Positions 25,940 to 37,482 of a stretch of DNA of 64,000 nucleotides are shown here, one piece after another (the stretch's first letter is position 1; each line of letters opens with the position of its first letter). The DNA comes from Bacillus kexueae (GTDB lineage Bacteria > Bacillota > Bacilli > Bacillales > Aeribacillaceae): NCBI RefSeq assembly GCF_022809095.1, contig NZ_JALAZE010000001.1:620001-684000 (forward strand), read 5' to 3'. The notes below the pieces were generated by a model. The model was not told the origin of the DNA. It ran no database searches and was given only the letters and a program-made list of their open reading frames with translations. The translations under genes were made by a program, and so were the position numbers.

Positions 25940-26988
25940 TATTGTCCCCCCTTAGCTGCGTTAAATTGCTTCATACGCATTTTGACTGACTCCGGTGGCT
26001 CAACTTTTGGAGCGTCTGGGTGCAACAACCATGTTGCCGCATAATGAGTATCAGATACTTTGAACATTGGTGGCTCTTGTTCATAGTCAATTTTCATCGC
26101 ATAAGGGTTACGTGGTGCAAATGCGTCTCCTTTTGGCGGATTCGTTAAGTCAGGTGGTGAACCAGGGATGGCAGCCAGCTCTGACTTATCATCATTATCT
26201 AAACTTGGCATGGAAGCTAATAAGCCCCAAGTGTACGGATGCTTCGGATTGTAGAAGATCTCATCGACCGTACCGATTTCTACAATTTTCCCTGCATACA
26301 TGACCGCCACGCGATCGGCAACGTTCGCAACAACTCCAAGATCATGTGTAATGAAAATGATGGATGTGTCCATCTTCTTTTGAAGATCTTTCATTAATTC
26401 TAAGATTTGCGCTTGAATCGTTACATCTAGTGCCGTTGTAGGCTCGTCAGCAATTAATAGCTTTGGATTACATGCTAACGCAATCGCAATCATCGCACGC
26501 TGACGCATACCACCTGAAAATTCATGTGGATATTGGTTGACACGTTTTTCAGGCATCGGAATTCCAACTAAGCGCAACAATTCAATTGCTCGCTCTTTTG
26601 CTGCAGCTTTGGACATGTTTTGATGTTTAATAAGACCTTCCATAATCTGCATGCCGATTCGCATCGTTGGGTTTAAAGATGTCATCGGATCTTGGAAAAT
26701 CATCCCGATATCTTTCCCACGAATTTTTTCCATTTCTTTATCTGACTTTTGAATTAAATCTTCTCCCTCTAAAAGGATTTGTCCATTTTTGAACTCTCCA
26801 GGAGGCATCGGAATTAATCGCATGATTGATTGAGAAGTCACACTTTTACCTGAACCAGATTCACCTACAATCGCCAGTGTTTCACCTTTATATAAATCAA
26901 ACGACACACCGCGAACTGCTTGTACTTCTCCGGCATAGGTACGGAATGAGACTTCTAAATCTTTCACTTCTAATAATTTCTCCATCAT
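25939..26988 (-). CDS. oppD: Oligopeptide ABC transporter ATPase OppD
   Basis: This ATPase has Walker [13 protein letters not shown], signature [15 protein letters not shown], Walker [13 protein letters not shown] and the C-terminal extension [18 protein letters not shown] place the start at the ATG at 26986-26988, giving 349 residues, with AGGAG five bases upstream. A GTG two codons earlier lies within that ribosome site. It is the partner of OppF and is encoded eight bases after oppC. Confidence 0.95.
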   Translation of the reverse strand: MMEKLLEVKDLEVSFRTYAGEVQAVRGVSFDLYKGETLAIVGESGSGKSVTSQSIMRLIPMPPGEFKNGQILLEGEDLIQKSDKEMEKIRGKDIGMIFQDPMTSLNPTMRIGMQIMEGLIKHQNMSKAAAKERAIELLRLVGIPMPEKRVNQYPHEFSGGMRQRAMIAIALACNPKLLIADEPTTALDVTIQAQILELMKDLQKKMDTSIIFITHDLGVVANVADRVAVMYAGKIVEIGTVDEIFYNPKHPYTWGLLASMPSLDNDDKSELAAIPGSPPDLTNPPKGDAFAPRNPYAMKIDYEQEPPMFKVSDTHYAATWLLHPDAPKVEPPESVKMRMKQFNAAKGGQ

Positions 26989-26996
26989 TCTCACTC

Positions 26997-27914
26997 CTAC
27001 TTACGTAATCTTGGATCTAATGCGTCACGAAGTCCGTCTCCGATCACATTAAAGGCAAAAATCGTTAAACAGATAAACGTTGCTGGGAAGAATAATCGCC
27101 AAGGGTAATATTGTAAAGCTGGTAATCCATCGTTGGCCATTGTTCCCCAACTTGCTAGTGGTGCTGGGACCCCAAGACCTAAGTAACTTAGGAACGCTTC
27201 TGTAAAGATAGCTGATGGAATTGTTAAAGTCATTGTTACTAAAATTGGTCCCATCGTATTTGGAATTAAATGCTTTGTCATAATACGAGTAGTGCTTGCC
27301 CCTAATGTTTGTGATGCCAAAACATACTCTTGTGATTTCAGCTGTAAGACTTGTCCACGAACGATACGTGCCATGTTAATCCATCCTGTAATCGACATCG
27401 CAACAATCATCGTTACGAGCCCTTGTCCCATTACAACCATTAATAAGATAACGAGTAGTAAGTAAGGAACGCCCCATAAGATATCAGCAAAACGCATCAT
27501 TACTTCGTCTGTTCGTCCGCCTCTATAACCAGCAATTCCACCCCAGATAATTCCGATAGCGAAATCAATTAATGCAGCAGCTAAACCGATAAATAATGAG
27601 ATACGAGCTCCGTACCACGTTCTTGTAAAGACGTCACGTCCAAGTTCATCTGTACCGAACCAATGCTCACTCGAAGGTGGCTTGTTCGCATTCATAAGAT
27701 CATTCGTTTCATAATCATACGGTGTCATATATGGTCCAAATAACGCCATGAAAACAAGAAGAACGAGTAGTACAACACCAAATAGTGCTAATTTATTTTT
27801 TCTAAAACGAATGGAGACATCTTTCCAATACGAAATACTTGGCTTTGAGATTTTCTCCGCTTCGTTCAAATCGACTTTGGCAGGTTGAAATAAGTCTTTT
27901 GAAATCTCTTGCAT
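26997..27914 (-). CDS. oppC: Oligopeptide ABC transporter permease OppC
   Basis: This 305-residue permease of the DppC/OppC type has an N-terminal cytoplasmic tail and six membrane segments. It has the OppC_N region (KNKLALFGVVLLVLLV), WFGTDELGRDVFTR, and the EAA-type ATPase-contact loop (ASQTLGASTTRIMTKHLIPN). AAGGAGAG lies about 11 bases before the ATG. It follows oppB by six bases. Confidence 0.95.
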   Translation of the reverse strand: MQEISKDLFQPAKVDLNEAEKISKPSISYWKDVSIRFRKNKLALFGVVLLVLLVFMALFGPYMTPYDYETNDLMNANKPPSSEHWFGTDELGRDVFTRTWYGARISLFIGLAAALIDFAIGIIWGGIAGYRGGRTDEVMMRFADILWGVPYLLLVILLMVVMGQGLVTMIVAMSITGWINMARIVRGQVLQLKSQEYVLASQTLGASTTRIMTKHLIPNTMGPILVTMTLTIPSAIFTEAFLSYLGLGVPAPLASWGTMANDGLPALQYYPWRLFFPATFICLTIFAFNVIGDGLRDALDPRLRK

Positions 27915-27920
27915 CGTCTA

Positions 27921-28856
27921 TTACTCTCCTTTCTTGCCGCCAGCTAGTTTAATACGCGGGTCAATTAATCCGTACGCTAGGTCCACAAGAAGGATCGAAA
28001 CTAATAAGAGGACACTGTAGAACACAGTAACACCCATAATCGTCGTATAATCACGGTTCGTAATACTTAATACGAAATGTGAACCTAATCCAGGAATTCC
28101 GAAAATTTTCTCAATAACGAAACTTCCTGTTAAAATACCCGCGGTTAACGGACCCATGTATGAAACAACAGGTAGCAAAGCATTACGAATCGTATGCTTA
28201 AACGTAATAGCAGCTCCGCTTAGACCTTTCGCCTTTGCTGTCTTAATATAATCATTACTTAAAACTTCAAGCATGCTTGAACGAGTTAAGCGTGCAATAA
28301 ATGCCATCGGAGTTGATGCAAGCGCAAGTGCAGGTAAAATCGTATGCGCAAATGTTTCCCAACGGGCAACTGGTAATAAGCCTAGTTTGATTGCAAAGTA
28401 ATACTGTAAAACTGAAGCCATGATAAAGCTTGGTACTGAAATACCGATAACAGCAAAAACCATCGCTGAGTAATCTTGCCATTTATTATGACGCAATGCT
28501 GCAATAACACCTAATAATACCCCTAGTGCTACCGCTAAAAAGATTGCTTCCATCCCTAATACAAAAGAAACTGGGAACCCATCATTAATTAAATCATTGA
28601 CCGTTTGTCCTTTATATTTAAAGGATGGACCAAAATCCCACTGTGCAATAGAAACAAGGTAATCAAAATATTGAATATACCACGGTTGATCTAGCCCATA
28701 ATACGCATTTAAATTCGCTTCAATTTCAGGCGGGAGTTTCTTCTCACCAGAAAACGGACCACCTGGAGCGGCGCGCATTAAGAAGAACGTTGCAGTTACG
28801 ATAACGTAAAGGGATAACAACATAAATAGAATACGTTTCCAGATATATTTCAGCAA
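27921..28856 (-). CDS. oppB: Oligopeptide ABC transporter permease OppB
   Basis: This six-segment permease has the N-terminal MLKYIWKRI pattern typical of OppB, the periplasm-facing [14 protein letters not shown] stretch and the EAA loop ([22 protein letters not shown]). The frame also has an ATG at 28871, but the perfect GGAGGTG site lies inside that extension, six bases before a TTG at 28854-28856. The TTG gives 311 residues and the family N-terminus, so I choose it. A hairpin in the gap from oppA probably lowers expression relative to oppA. Confidence 0.92.
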   Translation of the reverse strand: MLKYIWKRILFMLLSLYVIVTATFFLMRAAPGGPFSGEKKLPPEIEANLNAYYGLDQPWYIQYFDYLVSIAQWDFGPSFKYKGQTVNDLINDGFPVSFVLGMEAIFLAVALGVLLGVIAALRHNKWQDYSAMVFAVIGISVPSFIMASVLQYYFAIKLGLLPVARWETFAHTILPALALASTPMAFIARLTRSSMLEVLSNDYIKTAKAKGLSGAAITFKHTIRNALLPVVSYMGPLTAGILTGSFVIEKIFGIPGLGSHFVLSITNRDYTTIMGVTVFYSVLLLVSILLVDLAYGLIDPRIKLAGGKKGE

Positions 28857-28910
28857 CGAAAACACCTCCATAATTTAACTATATCGTCCTATTCAGAAAA
28901 GAGAGGTATA

Positions 28911-28931
28911 TGGGCGGACCCATATACCTTT
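28911..28931 (-). terminator. Hairpin between oppA and oppB (partial terminator)
   Basis: AGGTATATGGG and CCCATATACCT pair perfectly around CGGA. On the minus strand a CTCTTTTCTG tail follows, giving a moderate terminator that should leave some read-through into oppB. Confidence 0.75.
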
Positions 28932-28952
28932 CTTTAGAAAAAGCATTTACTT

Positions 28953-30587
28953 TTATTCAAAGTAAGCCCACTTGAATTGAACATCGCCAAGACCAGATAC
29001 GTATACACCTTTTAGGTTATCTTTCTTAACCCAAGTGTTTGTGTAGAAGTAAATTGGAGCAACTGGCATTTCGTCCATTAAAATTTCTTCTGCATCTTTT
29101 AACATTTGGATACGCTTTTCAGCATCTGCTTCTGTTTGAGAGTCGATTAATAATTGTTTGAATTCAGGATGCTCCCACTTCGTATCGTTGTTACCACCGT
29201 CTTTATCACGGTATAACTCTAAGAAGTTGATCGCATCGTTGAAGTCACCTAACCAACCCATACGACCGATATCATAGTCACCTTGGTGAAGTTTATCGAT
29301 GTAAACGTTCCACTCAGCGTTGTCAAGCTCTACGCTAATGCCAAGGTTCTTCTTCCACATATCTTGAATCGCTTGAGCGATTTTCGCATGAGCTTCAGAA
29401 GTGTTATAAGAAAGTGTTAATTGAATTTCTTCCGCACTGCTTAATCCAAGCTCTTTTAATGCTTCGTCAAGAAGTTTTTTCGCTTCTTCAACGTTGTTGT
29501 CTTGGAAATAACCTTCTGTGTTTTCAGGGAACATTGTTGGTGGTACTGCCGCCATCGCTGGAACTTGTCCACCTTGTGTTACGTTTTCAACAATCGCTTG
29601 ACGGTTGATTGCGTAAGCTAATGCTTTACGTAAGTTTTTAGACTTTAAGAACTCGTTTTCAGTGTTAAATTTGTACCAGTAAGTACCCGCAATTGCTTGA
29701 ATTTCTAAAGAACCATCTTCTTTTAACTGAGGTAACGCTTCTGTTGGAAGTGTACCTGTTGGAGATCCAGCCCAATCGATTTCACCGTTTTGGAACATTG
29801 AAAGCTCAGTGTTTGGATCGTTAATCATGAACATTTCGATTTTTTCTAACTTAACTGTGTCTGCATCCCAGTAGTCAGCATTTTTCTCTAAAACGATTTT
29901 ATTGCTGTGCTCCCACTCAGTCATTTTGAATGGTCCGTTAGACACGTAGTTTTCACCAGCGTCTGTGTACCACTTATCGTTTGCTTCTGCAACGTTTTTG
30001 TTAACAGGTAAGTAAGTATAGAATGCTGTTAACTCTAAGAAATAAGGAGTTGGGTTTTCTAATTGTACTTCTAAAGTTTTGTCGTCAATCGCTTTTACTC
30101 CTACTTCATCAACAGAACCCTCGCCTGTGTTGAAAGCTTGAGCACCTTTGATGTAGTAAAGCTGATAAGCGTATTGAGATTCGTTTTTCGGATCTAATGC
30201 CCATTTCCACGCATATTCGAAGTCATGCGCAGTTACAGCATCTCCGTTTGTCCATTGTGCATCACGAATTGTGAACGTGTATGTTTTTAAGTCATCAGAT
30301 ACTTTGTAATCTTCAGCAGCCGCTAATTCTGGCTCACCATCTGGGTTAATGCGTGTTAACCCTTCAAAAGTTTGGCGTAACACTGTACCAGAAGTTGAAT
30401 CATTAGCTAAACCTGGATGTAATGAGAAAGGCTCAGTGTTGATGTTAACACGTAACTCTTGCGCTACTTCTTCTTTTGTTCCTTCGTCACCGTTTGAACC
30501 TGCGTCGTCTCCGCCGCCTGCACAAGCAGTTAAGAAAAGGCTTAGCACAAGTACAAGACTAAATAATACTGAAAGTCTTTTCTTCAT
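28953..30587 (-). CDS. oppA: Oligopeptide-binding lipoprotein OppA
   Basis: This 544-residue extracellular solute-binding protein of family 5 is anchored as a lipoprotein. It has signal MKKRLSVLFSLVLVLSLFL and a lipobox ending LTAC, with Cys at about 22, then a Gly/Asp/Glu-rich linker. The family-5 signature region is visible (GTVLRQTFEGLTRINPDGEPELA split over about 23 residues, and KTYTFTIRDAQWTNGDAVTAHDF). It captures oligopeptides for OppBCDF. AAGGGGG 11 bases before the ATG supports the start. It is the first gene of the opp operon and is separated from oppB by a leaky hairpin. Confidence 0.96.
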   Translation of the reverse strand: MKKRLSVLFSLVLVLSLFLTACAGGGDDAGSNGDEGTKEEVAQELRVNINTEPFSLHPGLANDSTSGTVLRQTFEGLTRINPDGEPELAAAEDYKVSDDLKTYTFTIRDAQWTNGDAVTAHDFEYAWKWALDPKNESQYAYQLYYIKGAQAFNTGEGSVDEVGVKAIDDKTLEVQLENPTPYFLELTAFYTYLPVNKNVAEANDKWYTDAGENYVSNGPFKMTEWEHSNKIVLEKNADYWDADTVKLEKIEMFMINDPNTELSMFQNGEIDWAGSPTGTLPTEALPQLKEDGSLEIQAIAGTYWYKFNTENEFLKSKNLRKALAYAINRQAIVENVTQGGQVPAMAAVPPTMFPENTEGYFQDNNVEEAKKLLDEALKELGLSSAEEIQLTLSYNTSEAHAKIAQAIQDMWKKNLGISVELDNAEWNVYIDKLHQGDYDIGRMGWLGDFNDAINFLELYRDKDGGNNDTKWEHPEFKQLLIDSQTEADAEKRIQMLKDAEEILMDEMPVAPIYFYTNTWVKKDNLKGVYVSGLGDVQFKWAYFE

Positions 30588-31042
30588 GTTTGGTTTTACC
30601 CCCTTGAATAATTGGTCTCAACAAACAGCATTAACGATTTTGTCGATTCCTACAATGCCAAATATTGCAATTTTTCTGACTAATATTCTTGTAAAATATT
30701 AAAATAAAAAGATGTAGAAAGTTCCGATAATTCAAGCCGTTAGGTCGCAATTTTCGACATTTTCTTGTCAAAAAAATACGGCAATTATTTACCGATATCT
30801 TTTCTATACCATCTTTCCCTCACAATATTTAGCCTATGTAAATGATTTGTTACAAAATCGTTAAGATTCCGTTTGTTACGTTTATTATAAATAGTTTAAA
30901 AATTTAATGCAAGTACATCACCCGAAATAATTTTTCTACAAATTTCTCCAAATACGCAAAAAGCTGTATTTTCAATCAATTTAAAAAAATACATGGATTC
31001 ATTATACTGAAAAATGATTCACTTGCAAAATGTTTTTTTTTA
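30588..31042. other. Divergent oppA / trpS upstream region
   Basis: This A+T-rich stretch contains the promoter of oppA on the minus strand and leads into the trpS promoter on the plus strand. On the minus strand the sequence TTAGTCAGAAAAATT partly resembles a CodY box (about 4 of 15 positions differ), which is too weak to call. I see no repeat and no gene. Confidence 0.4.
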
Positions 31043-31071
31043 TTGTAATCTTTAGGCATATTAAATATACA
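31043..31071 (+). promoter_or_regulatory. Candidate promoter of trpS
   Basis: TTGTAA at 31043-31048 and TATACA at 31066-31071 are 17 bases apart. This would start transcription near 31078, just ahead of the T-box leader. Confidence 0.5.
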
Positions 31072-31077
31072 AGAAAA

Positions 31078-32344
<1,267 letters not shown>

Positions 32345-32352
32345 ATGAAATA

Positions 32353-32379
32353 GGGCATCATCGAAGGTCGATGATGCCC
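32353..32379. terminator. Bidirectional terminator between trpS and yjbA
   Basis: GGGCATCATCGA and TCGATGATGCCC pair around AGG. It lies between two convergent genes and ends only a few bases before the yjbA stop. Confidence 0.85.
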
Positions 32380-32384
32380 AATCT

Positions 32385-33137
32385 TTAATTCACTTTTGAT
32401 TCGTGTTCCATGTCCCAAAGCTTTTCAAAAAAAGGTTGTCCCTTTATTAATCCTTCACATAAATGCAAATGCTTTGGAGACCATCCGTCTACAAGTTCAT
32501 CATAAAGCTTGTCCCACAGTTCATCAAAGTCTAGATGTTTAATCTTTTCGTACATATGCGGATTCCATTCCGTGTACCAGTATTTGATTTCCGCCGAATT
32601 TCTCGTTGATTGAAGCTGGTCAAGTGCCATAAATAACAACTGTTTTAACTGCCTTTCTTTCCGTGTCAAGCCACTCATATATTTCGGATTTAAAGATAAG
32701 ATGTGATAGTTCTTTTCTTGTTGTACAGGATTTGCGTAAAACTCATATTTTTCATTTTCTACATCCTTCACCATTTCATATACAAGCTGCTCTTGTCTTG
32801 GAATTAAACGGCTTTTTCGAATCGGCATCGTATATCCGATTGTATCAACCGCCAAAATGCCAATTCCGTCTGTAACGACAAAACAATAATCGAGTTGAAT
32901 CCGTTCATGATTTTTACGACAATACGATTTCTGATACACGTCTTTCAATAGCTGTTGAGGTAAATCGCGCAAATCATTTTCAATATAATGGAATAAGTCC
33001 GATTCAACTTTTACTAATGGAACTTGGTCTAACAACTCCACGCTGTCATCTTTTCGCCATTCGTGAAAATGGCATACATTGTATCCATTCTCTTCACCTT
33101 CAAACCAATTCACCCATACATCATGAAGAAACAACAT
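32385..33137 (-). CDS. yjbA: Conserved hypothetical protein YjbA (DUF3603-like)
   Basis: This is a 250-residue soluble protein with no signal peptide or membrane segment, rich in aromatic and charged residues. Its length and its position next to trpS match B. subtilis YjbA, the founding member of a family I know as DUF3603. GAGGGGTC about four bases before the ATG supports the start. No catalytic motif can be seen and the function is unknown. Confidence 0.85.
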   Translation of the reverse strand: MLFLHDVWVNWFEGEENGYNVCHFHEWRKDDSVELLDQVPLVKVESDLFHYIENDLRDLPQQLLKDVYQKSYCRKNHERIQLDYCFVVTDGIGILAVDTIGYTMPIRKSRLIPRQEQLVYEMVKDVENEKYEFYANPVQQEKNYHILSLNPKYMSGLTRKERQLKQLLFMALDQLQSTRNSAEIKYWYTEWNPHMYEKIKHLDFDELWDKLYDELVDGWSPKHLHLCEGLIKGQPFFEKLWDMEHESKVN

Positions 33138-33235
33138 CTTTGACCCCTCACTTCAAATCTGTTTGTCATTCATTATGAACAGGAGTTGCCAATTTTATTC
33201 CATAATCTTCTACTTTAGCAATATTTTTATGAACT

Positions 33236-33454
33236 TCACGTAATGTCTTCGTTGCGATTTGGATACATGACACTGAGCGTAATCATTAAAAATCCAATCA
33301 ACACGAGGTAGCATTCAGGACGCTTTGCAATAAAAAGAAGATAGTCTAAAAACGTATTTCCCCATGTCATCATATTTAAATATGCTATGCAACAAACACC
33401 ACCTGCAATCGTTAGACCAAATCCCGTTATATACAAAAAGGCACGAATCACCAT
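33236..33454 (-). CDS. Small two-pass membrane protein
   Basis: This encodes 72 residues with two hydrophobic segments (about residues 5-30 and 47-65) and a polar C-terminus. AGGTGG about eight bases before the ATG supports the start. It lies between yjbA and appC on the minus strand. Similar short proteins occur in bacilli, but I do not recognise a named family. Confidence 0.6.
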   Translation of the reverse strand: MVIRAFLYITGFGLTIAGGVCCIAYLNMMTWGNTFLDYLLFIAKRPECYLVLIGFLMITLSVMYPNRNEDIT

Positions 33455-33741
33455 CTTAGACCACCTATCCCCTTACTCAATCCAATGGGACGAGTCCTCT
33501 TAATCATTTCTATGTATGTGCATTCAACATTATGTGAGAAACAGTAAGACTTAGGTAGAAGTCTGTTAAACGTTTAAGAAGACTGTTTTCGTATAGGCGT
33601 ATAGATTGTTGCTTTTTCAGACATCTTTAAAAGGAATACTGGACATTGCGCTACGCTCCTTTATAAAGAGGAAAAACGATTCTCAACAATGGATTTTATA
33701 CACACAAATACACAATCCTTCAGAAAAGAGCCAAAAGAAAA
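33455..33741. other. Intergenic DNA between appC and the small membrane gene
   Basis: This stretch must hold the promoter of the minus-strand small membrane gene. A 72-codon plus-strand frame (33606-33824) runs antisense into the appC terminator and the end of appC, and has no ribosome site. I see no repeat or operator. Confidence 0.4.
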
Positions 33742-33768
33742 ATCAGACTCATCACTGGAGTCTGATCT
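33742..33768 (-). terminator. Rho-independent terminator of the app operon
   Basis: ATCAGACTC and GAGTCTGAT pair around ATCACTG. On the minus strand TTTTTCTTTTGG follows. It lies about ten bases after the appC stop. Confidence 0.88.
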
Positions 33769-33774
33769 CCTCGG

Positions 33775-34680
33775 TTAGTCATTCACTTTTGGATCGAGTG
33801 CGTCTCGAAGAGCATCTCCAATAAAGTTAAAGCATAGAACCGTCATTAAGATCATTAACCCTGGGAATAGTGGGTACCACCATGCCTTCAATAGAATCGT
33901 AAAGTTTTGAGCATTTTGAAGCATGTTGCCCCAGCTAGCTGTCGGCGGTTGAATACCTAAACCTAAATAACTTAATGCACTTTCAGCTAAGATGACAGAC
34001 CCTACGTTTAACGTCGCCGACACGATAATTGGTGCCATCGCATTCGGTAGAATGTGTGAAAAAATAATTTTCCCGTTGCTCGTTCCAATCGTTCGAGAAG
34101 CGAGTACGAATTCACGGGAGCGAAGTGATAAAAACTCTCCTCGAACGAGACGTGCCGTTCCCATCCAACCAGTTAAAGCAAAAATGAGAATAAGCTTGTC
34201 CACTCCTGGCTGGAAAATAGTCGTCAACGTAATGAGAAGGAAGATGCTCGGAATGGAAAGCATGATGTCTACAAATCGCATTAAAATAGCATCAAGTGCT
34301 CCTCCGAAGTAACCGGCTAATGCCCCAATCGCTGTACCGATCGTAATCGCACCTAAAACAGATAGGAAACCGACCATTAAAGATACACGACCACCGTATA
34401 GTAAACGTGTTAACAAATCACGCCCAAATTCATCTGTTCCGAGCCAATGCTCCTTGCTTGGAGGCTGTAATTTATTGAGCAAATCAATTTTTTCAGGTGA
34501 ATACGGGGTGATGACCGGTGCTAAAATGGCAAGGGAAATAATCATGAGCAAAAAAGCAGCACCGAATACCGCCAGTTTGTTCCGCAAAAACTTTTGTCCA
34601 TAAATTTTCCATATACTTTCTCGTTTTTCTGAGATGGGCTGCATGTGAAGGTTATTGGGAGCTAATTTCGGCTGAGTCAT
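33775..34680 (-). CDS. appC: Oligopeptide ABC transporter permease AppC
   Basis: This 301-residue permease of the DppC type has [16 protein letters not shown], then [22 protein letters not shown], and the EAA loop ([20 protein letters not shown]). It is the membrane partner of AppB in a second oligopeptide importer. GGAGGTAAACCG precedes the ATG. It is the last gene of appD-F-A-B-C, in the same order as in B. subtilis. It is related to OppC but clearly distinct, so the two importers are old paralogues. Confidence 0.93.
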   Translation of the reverse strand: MTQPKLAPNNLHMQPISEKRESIWKIYGQKFLRNKLAVFGAAFLLMIISLAILAPVITPYSPEKIDLLNKLQPPSKEHWLGTDEFGRDLLTRLLYGGRVSLMVGFLSVLGAITIGTAIGALAGYFGGALDAILMRFVDIMLSIPSIFLLITLTTIFQPGVDKLILIFALTGWMGTARLVRGEFLSLRSREFVLASRTIGTSNGKIIFSHILPNAMAPIIVSATLNVGSVILAESALSYLGLGIQPPTASWGNMLQNAQNFTILLKAWWYPLFPGLMILMTVLCFNFIGDALRDALDPKVND

Positions 34681-34692
34681 CGGTTTACCTCC

Positions 34693-35646
34693 TTACTTGT
34701 ACTCAATTCGAGGGTCGATTAATGCGTATAAGATATCCGCTATTAAATTCCCTAGCACGACGAAGACAGACGAAATCATCGTTAATGCCATTAAAACGGG
34801 ATAGTCTCGTTGGAAGGCTGAATCAATGAAAAGCAATCCAATCCCTGGCCACGCAAATACTTTTTCCACAATGACAGCGCCACCAATAAAGGTAGGTAAC
34901 ATTAAACCGAAGATTGTAATAACCGGAATTAATCCGTTTCTGACTCCATGCTTCATAATAACTTTTGATTCCTTAAAACCTTTCGCTCGTGCTGTTCGCA
35001 TATAATCTTGCTTCAACACTTCAAGCATGCTCGATCGCATATAGCGTGTCAGACCGGCCATGTCCGCGGTTGCAAGGACAAAACCAGGTAAAATAAGATG
35101 ATGTAGACGATCCCAAATACTAAAGTCAGCATTCAATGTGGCAACACCGCCTGTTGGAAACCATCCTAAATGAACGGCAAACGCCATAATTAACATTAAT
35201 CCAAGCCAAAAGTTTGGTGTTGCAAGCCCTAAAAATGATAATGTTGTAACGGAGTAATCCAATCTCGTATAAGGTCTAGAAGCTTGCAAAATTCCGATTG
35301 GAATGGAAATGATAATGGCAATAAATGTTGACGTAATCATGAGTAATAGTGTATTCGGCAATCGATTCATGATCATTTCACTTACCGGTACACCTTTACG
35401 AATTAAAGAAGTACCGAAATCTCCTTGTAAAAACGAACCAAGCCATTTGAAATATTGAATATAAATTGGGTCATTCAGTCCGTATTTTTCCATAAATTTC
35501 TCTTTATCTGCCCCACTAATCGTTGGATCCATCAGTAGCGACGTTGGGTCTCCCGGGGCAAGACGAATAATCGCAAAAGAAATAATCGATATCCCGAACA
35601 GTAATGGAATGGCCGCTAATGTGCGCCGAATGATATATGTAACCAT
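34693..35646 (-). CDS. appB: Oligopeptide ABC transporter permease AppB
   Basis: This 317-residue DppB-type permease has six membrane segments. It starts MVTYIIRRTLAAIPLLFGIS and contains the EAA loop (RTARAKGFKESKVIMKHGVRNG). It follows appA by 72 bases and precedes appC by 12. AGGTGAT lies shortly before the ATG. The gap from appA has no strong hairpin, unlike the oppA-oppB gap. Confidence 0.93.
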   Translation of the reverse strand: MVTYIIRRTLAAIPLLFGISIISFAIIRLAPGDPTSLLMDPTISGADKEKFMEKYGLNDPIYIQYFKWLGSFLQGDFGTSLIRKGVPVSEMIMNRLPNTLLLMITSTFIAIIISIPIGILQASRPYTRLDYSVTTLSFLGLATPNFWLGLMLIMAFAVHLGWFPTGGVATLNADFSIWDRLHHLILPGFVLATADMAGLTRYMRSSMLEVLKQDYMRTARAKGFKESKVIMKHGVRNGLIPVITIFGLMLPTFIGGAVIVEKVFAWPGIGLLFIDSAFQRDYPVLMALTMISSVFVVLGNLIADILYALIDPRIEYK

Positions 35647-35718
35647 TCAATATCACCTACTTTTCTCGTATTCTCCTTTAAAAAGGGAAGGGAACGAATC
35701 CCTTCCCCATTTTCACAA

Positions 35719-37374
35719 TTATTGCTTGAGCCACCATTCGTTCACTTTATAGAAATCGTCTTTCGCATGGTTTGTAAATCCTTCTAAGTTCTCTGGTAAC
35801 GCTTTGTATCCAATTGGATAGTACAAGAATGTGTACGGTTGCTCATCAGCGATAAGGGAGTAAATTTCTTTGTATGCTTCTTTAAATTCGTCACGATCTA
35901 AAATCTTACGCGCATCAACCATTAATTGATCCGCCTTTTCGTTGCTCCACCATACGAAGTTTAACCCTTCTTCCATTTGGCTAGAGTGGAAGATATCATA
36001 TTGGTCTGGGAATGTGGATAGTGACCAACCTAAAATTACCGCATCGTAGTTCCAATTAGGTGCAGTAACTTGTTCAATGAACGCACTCCACTCAATAATT
36101 TCTGGCTTCACTTCGATTCCAATTTCCGCTAATTGTTGCTGGACAACTACAGAAATATCTTCACGGACTTTGTTCCCTTGGTTCGTTTTGATGTTGAAGG
36201 AGAATTTTTTCCCGTCTTTATCAAGAATTCCATCTCCATCCGTATCTTCCCAGCCTGCTTCTTTTAATAACTCTTTAGCTTTTTCAGGATCATAGTCAAA
36301 CTTTGTGACATCATCGCTATAAGCCCAAGAAAGTGGACTTTCTGGTACGTGTGCTACTTCGCCTTCACCGTTTAAAATGCTATCCACGATGGATTGACGA
36401 TCAATCGCCATCGTTAAAGCTTGACGAACTTTTTTATCTTGGAACATTTCATTTTTTTGATTCCAGCCGATATACGTATACGCTAAATCAAGACCGGATT
36501 CTAGCTTCACGCCGCTGAAAGATTGAACCGTTTCAACATCTGTTGCTGGAATGCCTGGTACGTAGTGAACATCACCAGCTTGTAATTGCGCTAATAACGC
36601 ATCCATATCAGGAACAATTTTGTATGTGATGGAATCTAAATGAGGTCTACCTAAGAAGTAATCATCATTCGCTACTACTTTTACGTATTGGCCATCCTTC
36701 CATTCTTCAAACTTGAATGCACCTGTACCGATTGGATTTTTCGTATTGAATTCATGCTCTCCAAGTTCAGCAATCGGAACGTCACCTAAAATGTGCTCAG
36801 GTAAAATGTAATAGCTTAATGTAATTGGATAGAAAGAGGCATTTTTCTCTTTTAATTTAAACTCGACAGTGTAGTCATCCACTTTTGTGACACTTTCAAT
36901 CATGTCAAAGTTGGAACCACGTTCACCGTTATAATCTGGGCTAAGTGGAACATTGTACGTAAAAACAACGTCATCGGCTGTTAATTCTTCGCCATCATGC
37001 CACTTCACGCCTTCTTTCACCTTAACGGTATACGTTAAACCATCTTCTGATTCATTAATACTTTCCGCTAAATGTAACGTTGGGTTAAACTCTGTATCAC
37101 TCGATACTAACCCGTCAAAAATAAACCCTTCAATATCAGAACTCGCTGTATCCGTTGAATACAATGGGTTAAATAACGTCGGAGAACCTGTTGAACCAAC
37201 GATCAAATCTCCACCATCTTGTGGCTCAGTTGATTCTGTTGTTTCTCCTTCTGTATTTTCATTGGAACTACTTCCTTCATTTGATGTTTGGCTGCCTGAA
37301 CAAGCTCCTAAAAAGATACCAAACGCGAGCATGAGCGCCAAAAATAACCAAAGTGACTTTTTTGATTTCATCAT
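35719..37374 (-). CDS. appA: Oligopeptide-binding lipoprotein AppA
   Basis: This 551-residue family-5 solute-binding lipoprotein has signal MKSKKSLWLFLALMLAFG and a lipobox ending FLGAC, then a long Ser/Asn/Glu/Thr-rich linker to about residue 55. The body contains family-5 stretches (SINESEDGLTYTVKVKEGVKWHDG split, and RQALTMAIDRQSIV). Its substrate is an oligopeptide, as for B. subtilis AppA. Two ATG codons in a row follow AAAGGGGG, and either may be used. It sits third in the operon, after the two ATPase genes, with a gap of about 108 bases upstream that could hold a separate promoter. Confidence 0.95.
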   Translation of the reverse strand: MMKSKKSLWLFLALMLAFGIFLGACSGSQTSNEGSSSNENTEGETTESTEPQDGGDLIVGSTGSPTLFNPLYSTDTASSDIEGFIFDGLVSSDTEFNPTLHLAESINESEDGLTYTVKVKEGVKWHDGEELTADDVVFTYNVPLSPDYNGERGSNFDMIESVTKVDDYTVEFKLKEKNASFYPITLSYYILPEHILGDVPIAELGEHEFNTKNPIGTGAFKFEEWKDGQYVKVVANDDYFLGRPHLDSITYKIVPDMDALLAQLQAGDVHYVPGIPATDVETVQSFSGVKLESGLDLAYTYIGWNQKNEMFQDKKVRQALTMAIDRQSIVDSILNGEGEVAHVPESPLSWAYSDDVTKFDYDPEKAKELLKEAGWEDTDGDGILDKDGKKFSFNIKTNQGNKVREDISVVVQQQLAEIGIEVKPEIIEWSAFIEQVTAPNWNYDAVILGWSLSTFPDQYDIFHSSQMEEGLNFVWWSNEKADQLMVDARKILDRDEFKEAYKEIYSLIADEQPYTFLYYPIGYKALPENLEGFTNHAKDDFYKVNEWWLKQ

Positions 37375-37482
37375 AATCCCCCTTTAATTTTTTCTTTTGA
37401 ACATCTCCTGTATCACTTCCTATGTATAAGCCTCACCTCCTTTACGGTGTAAAAATTCCTACTAGAATGATATAAATTGAAA

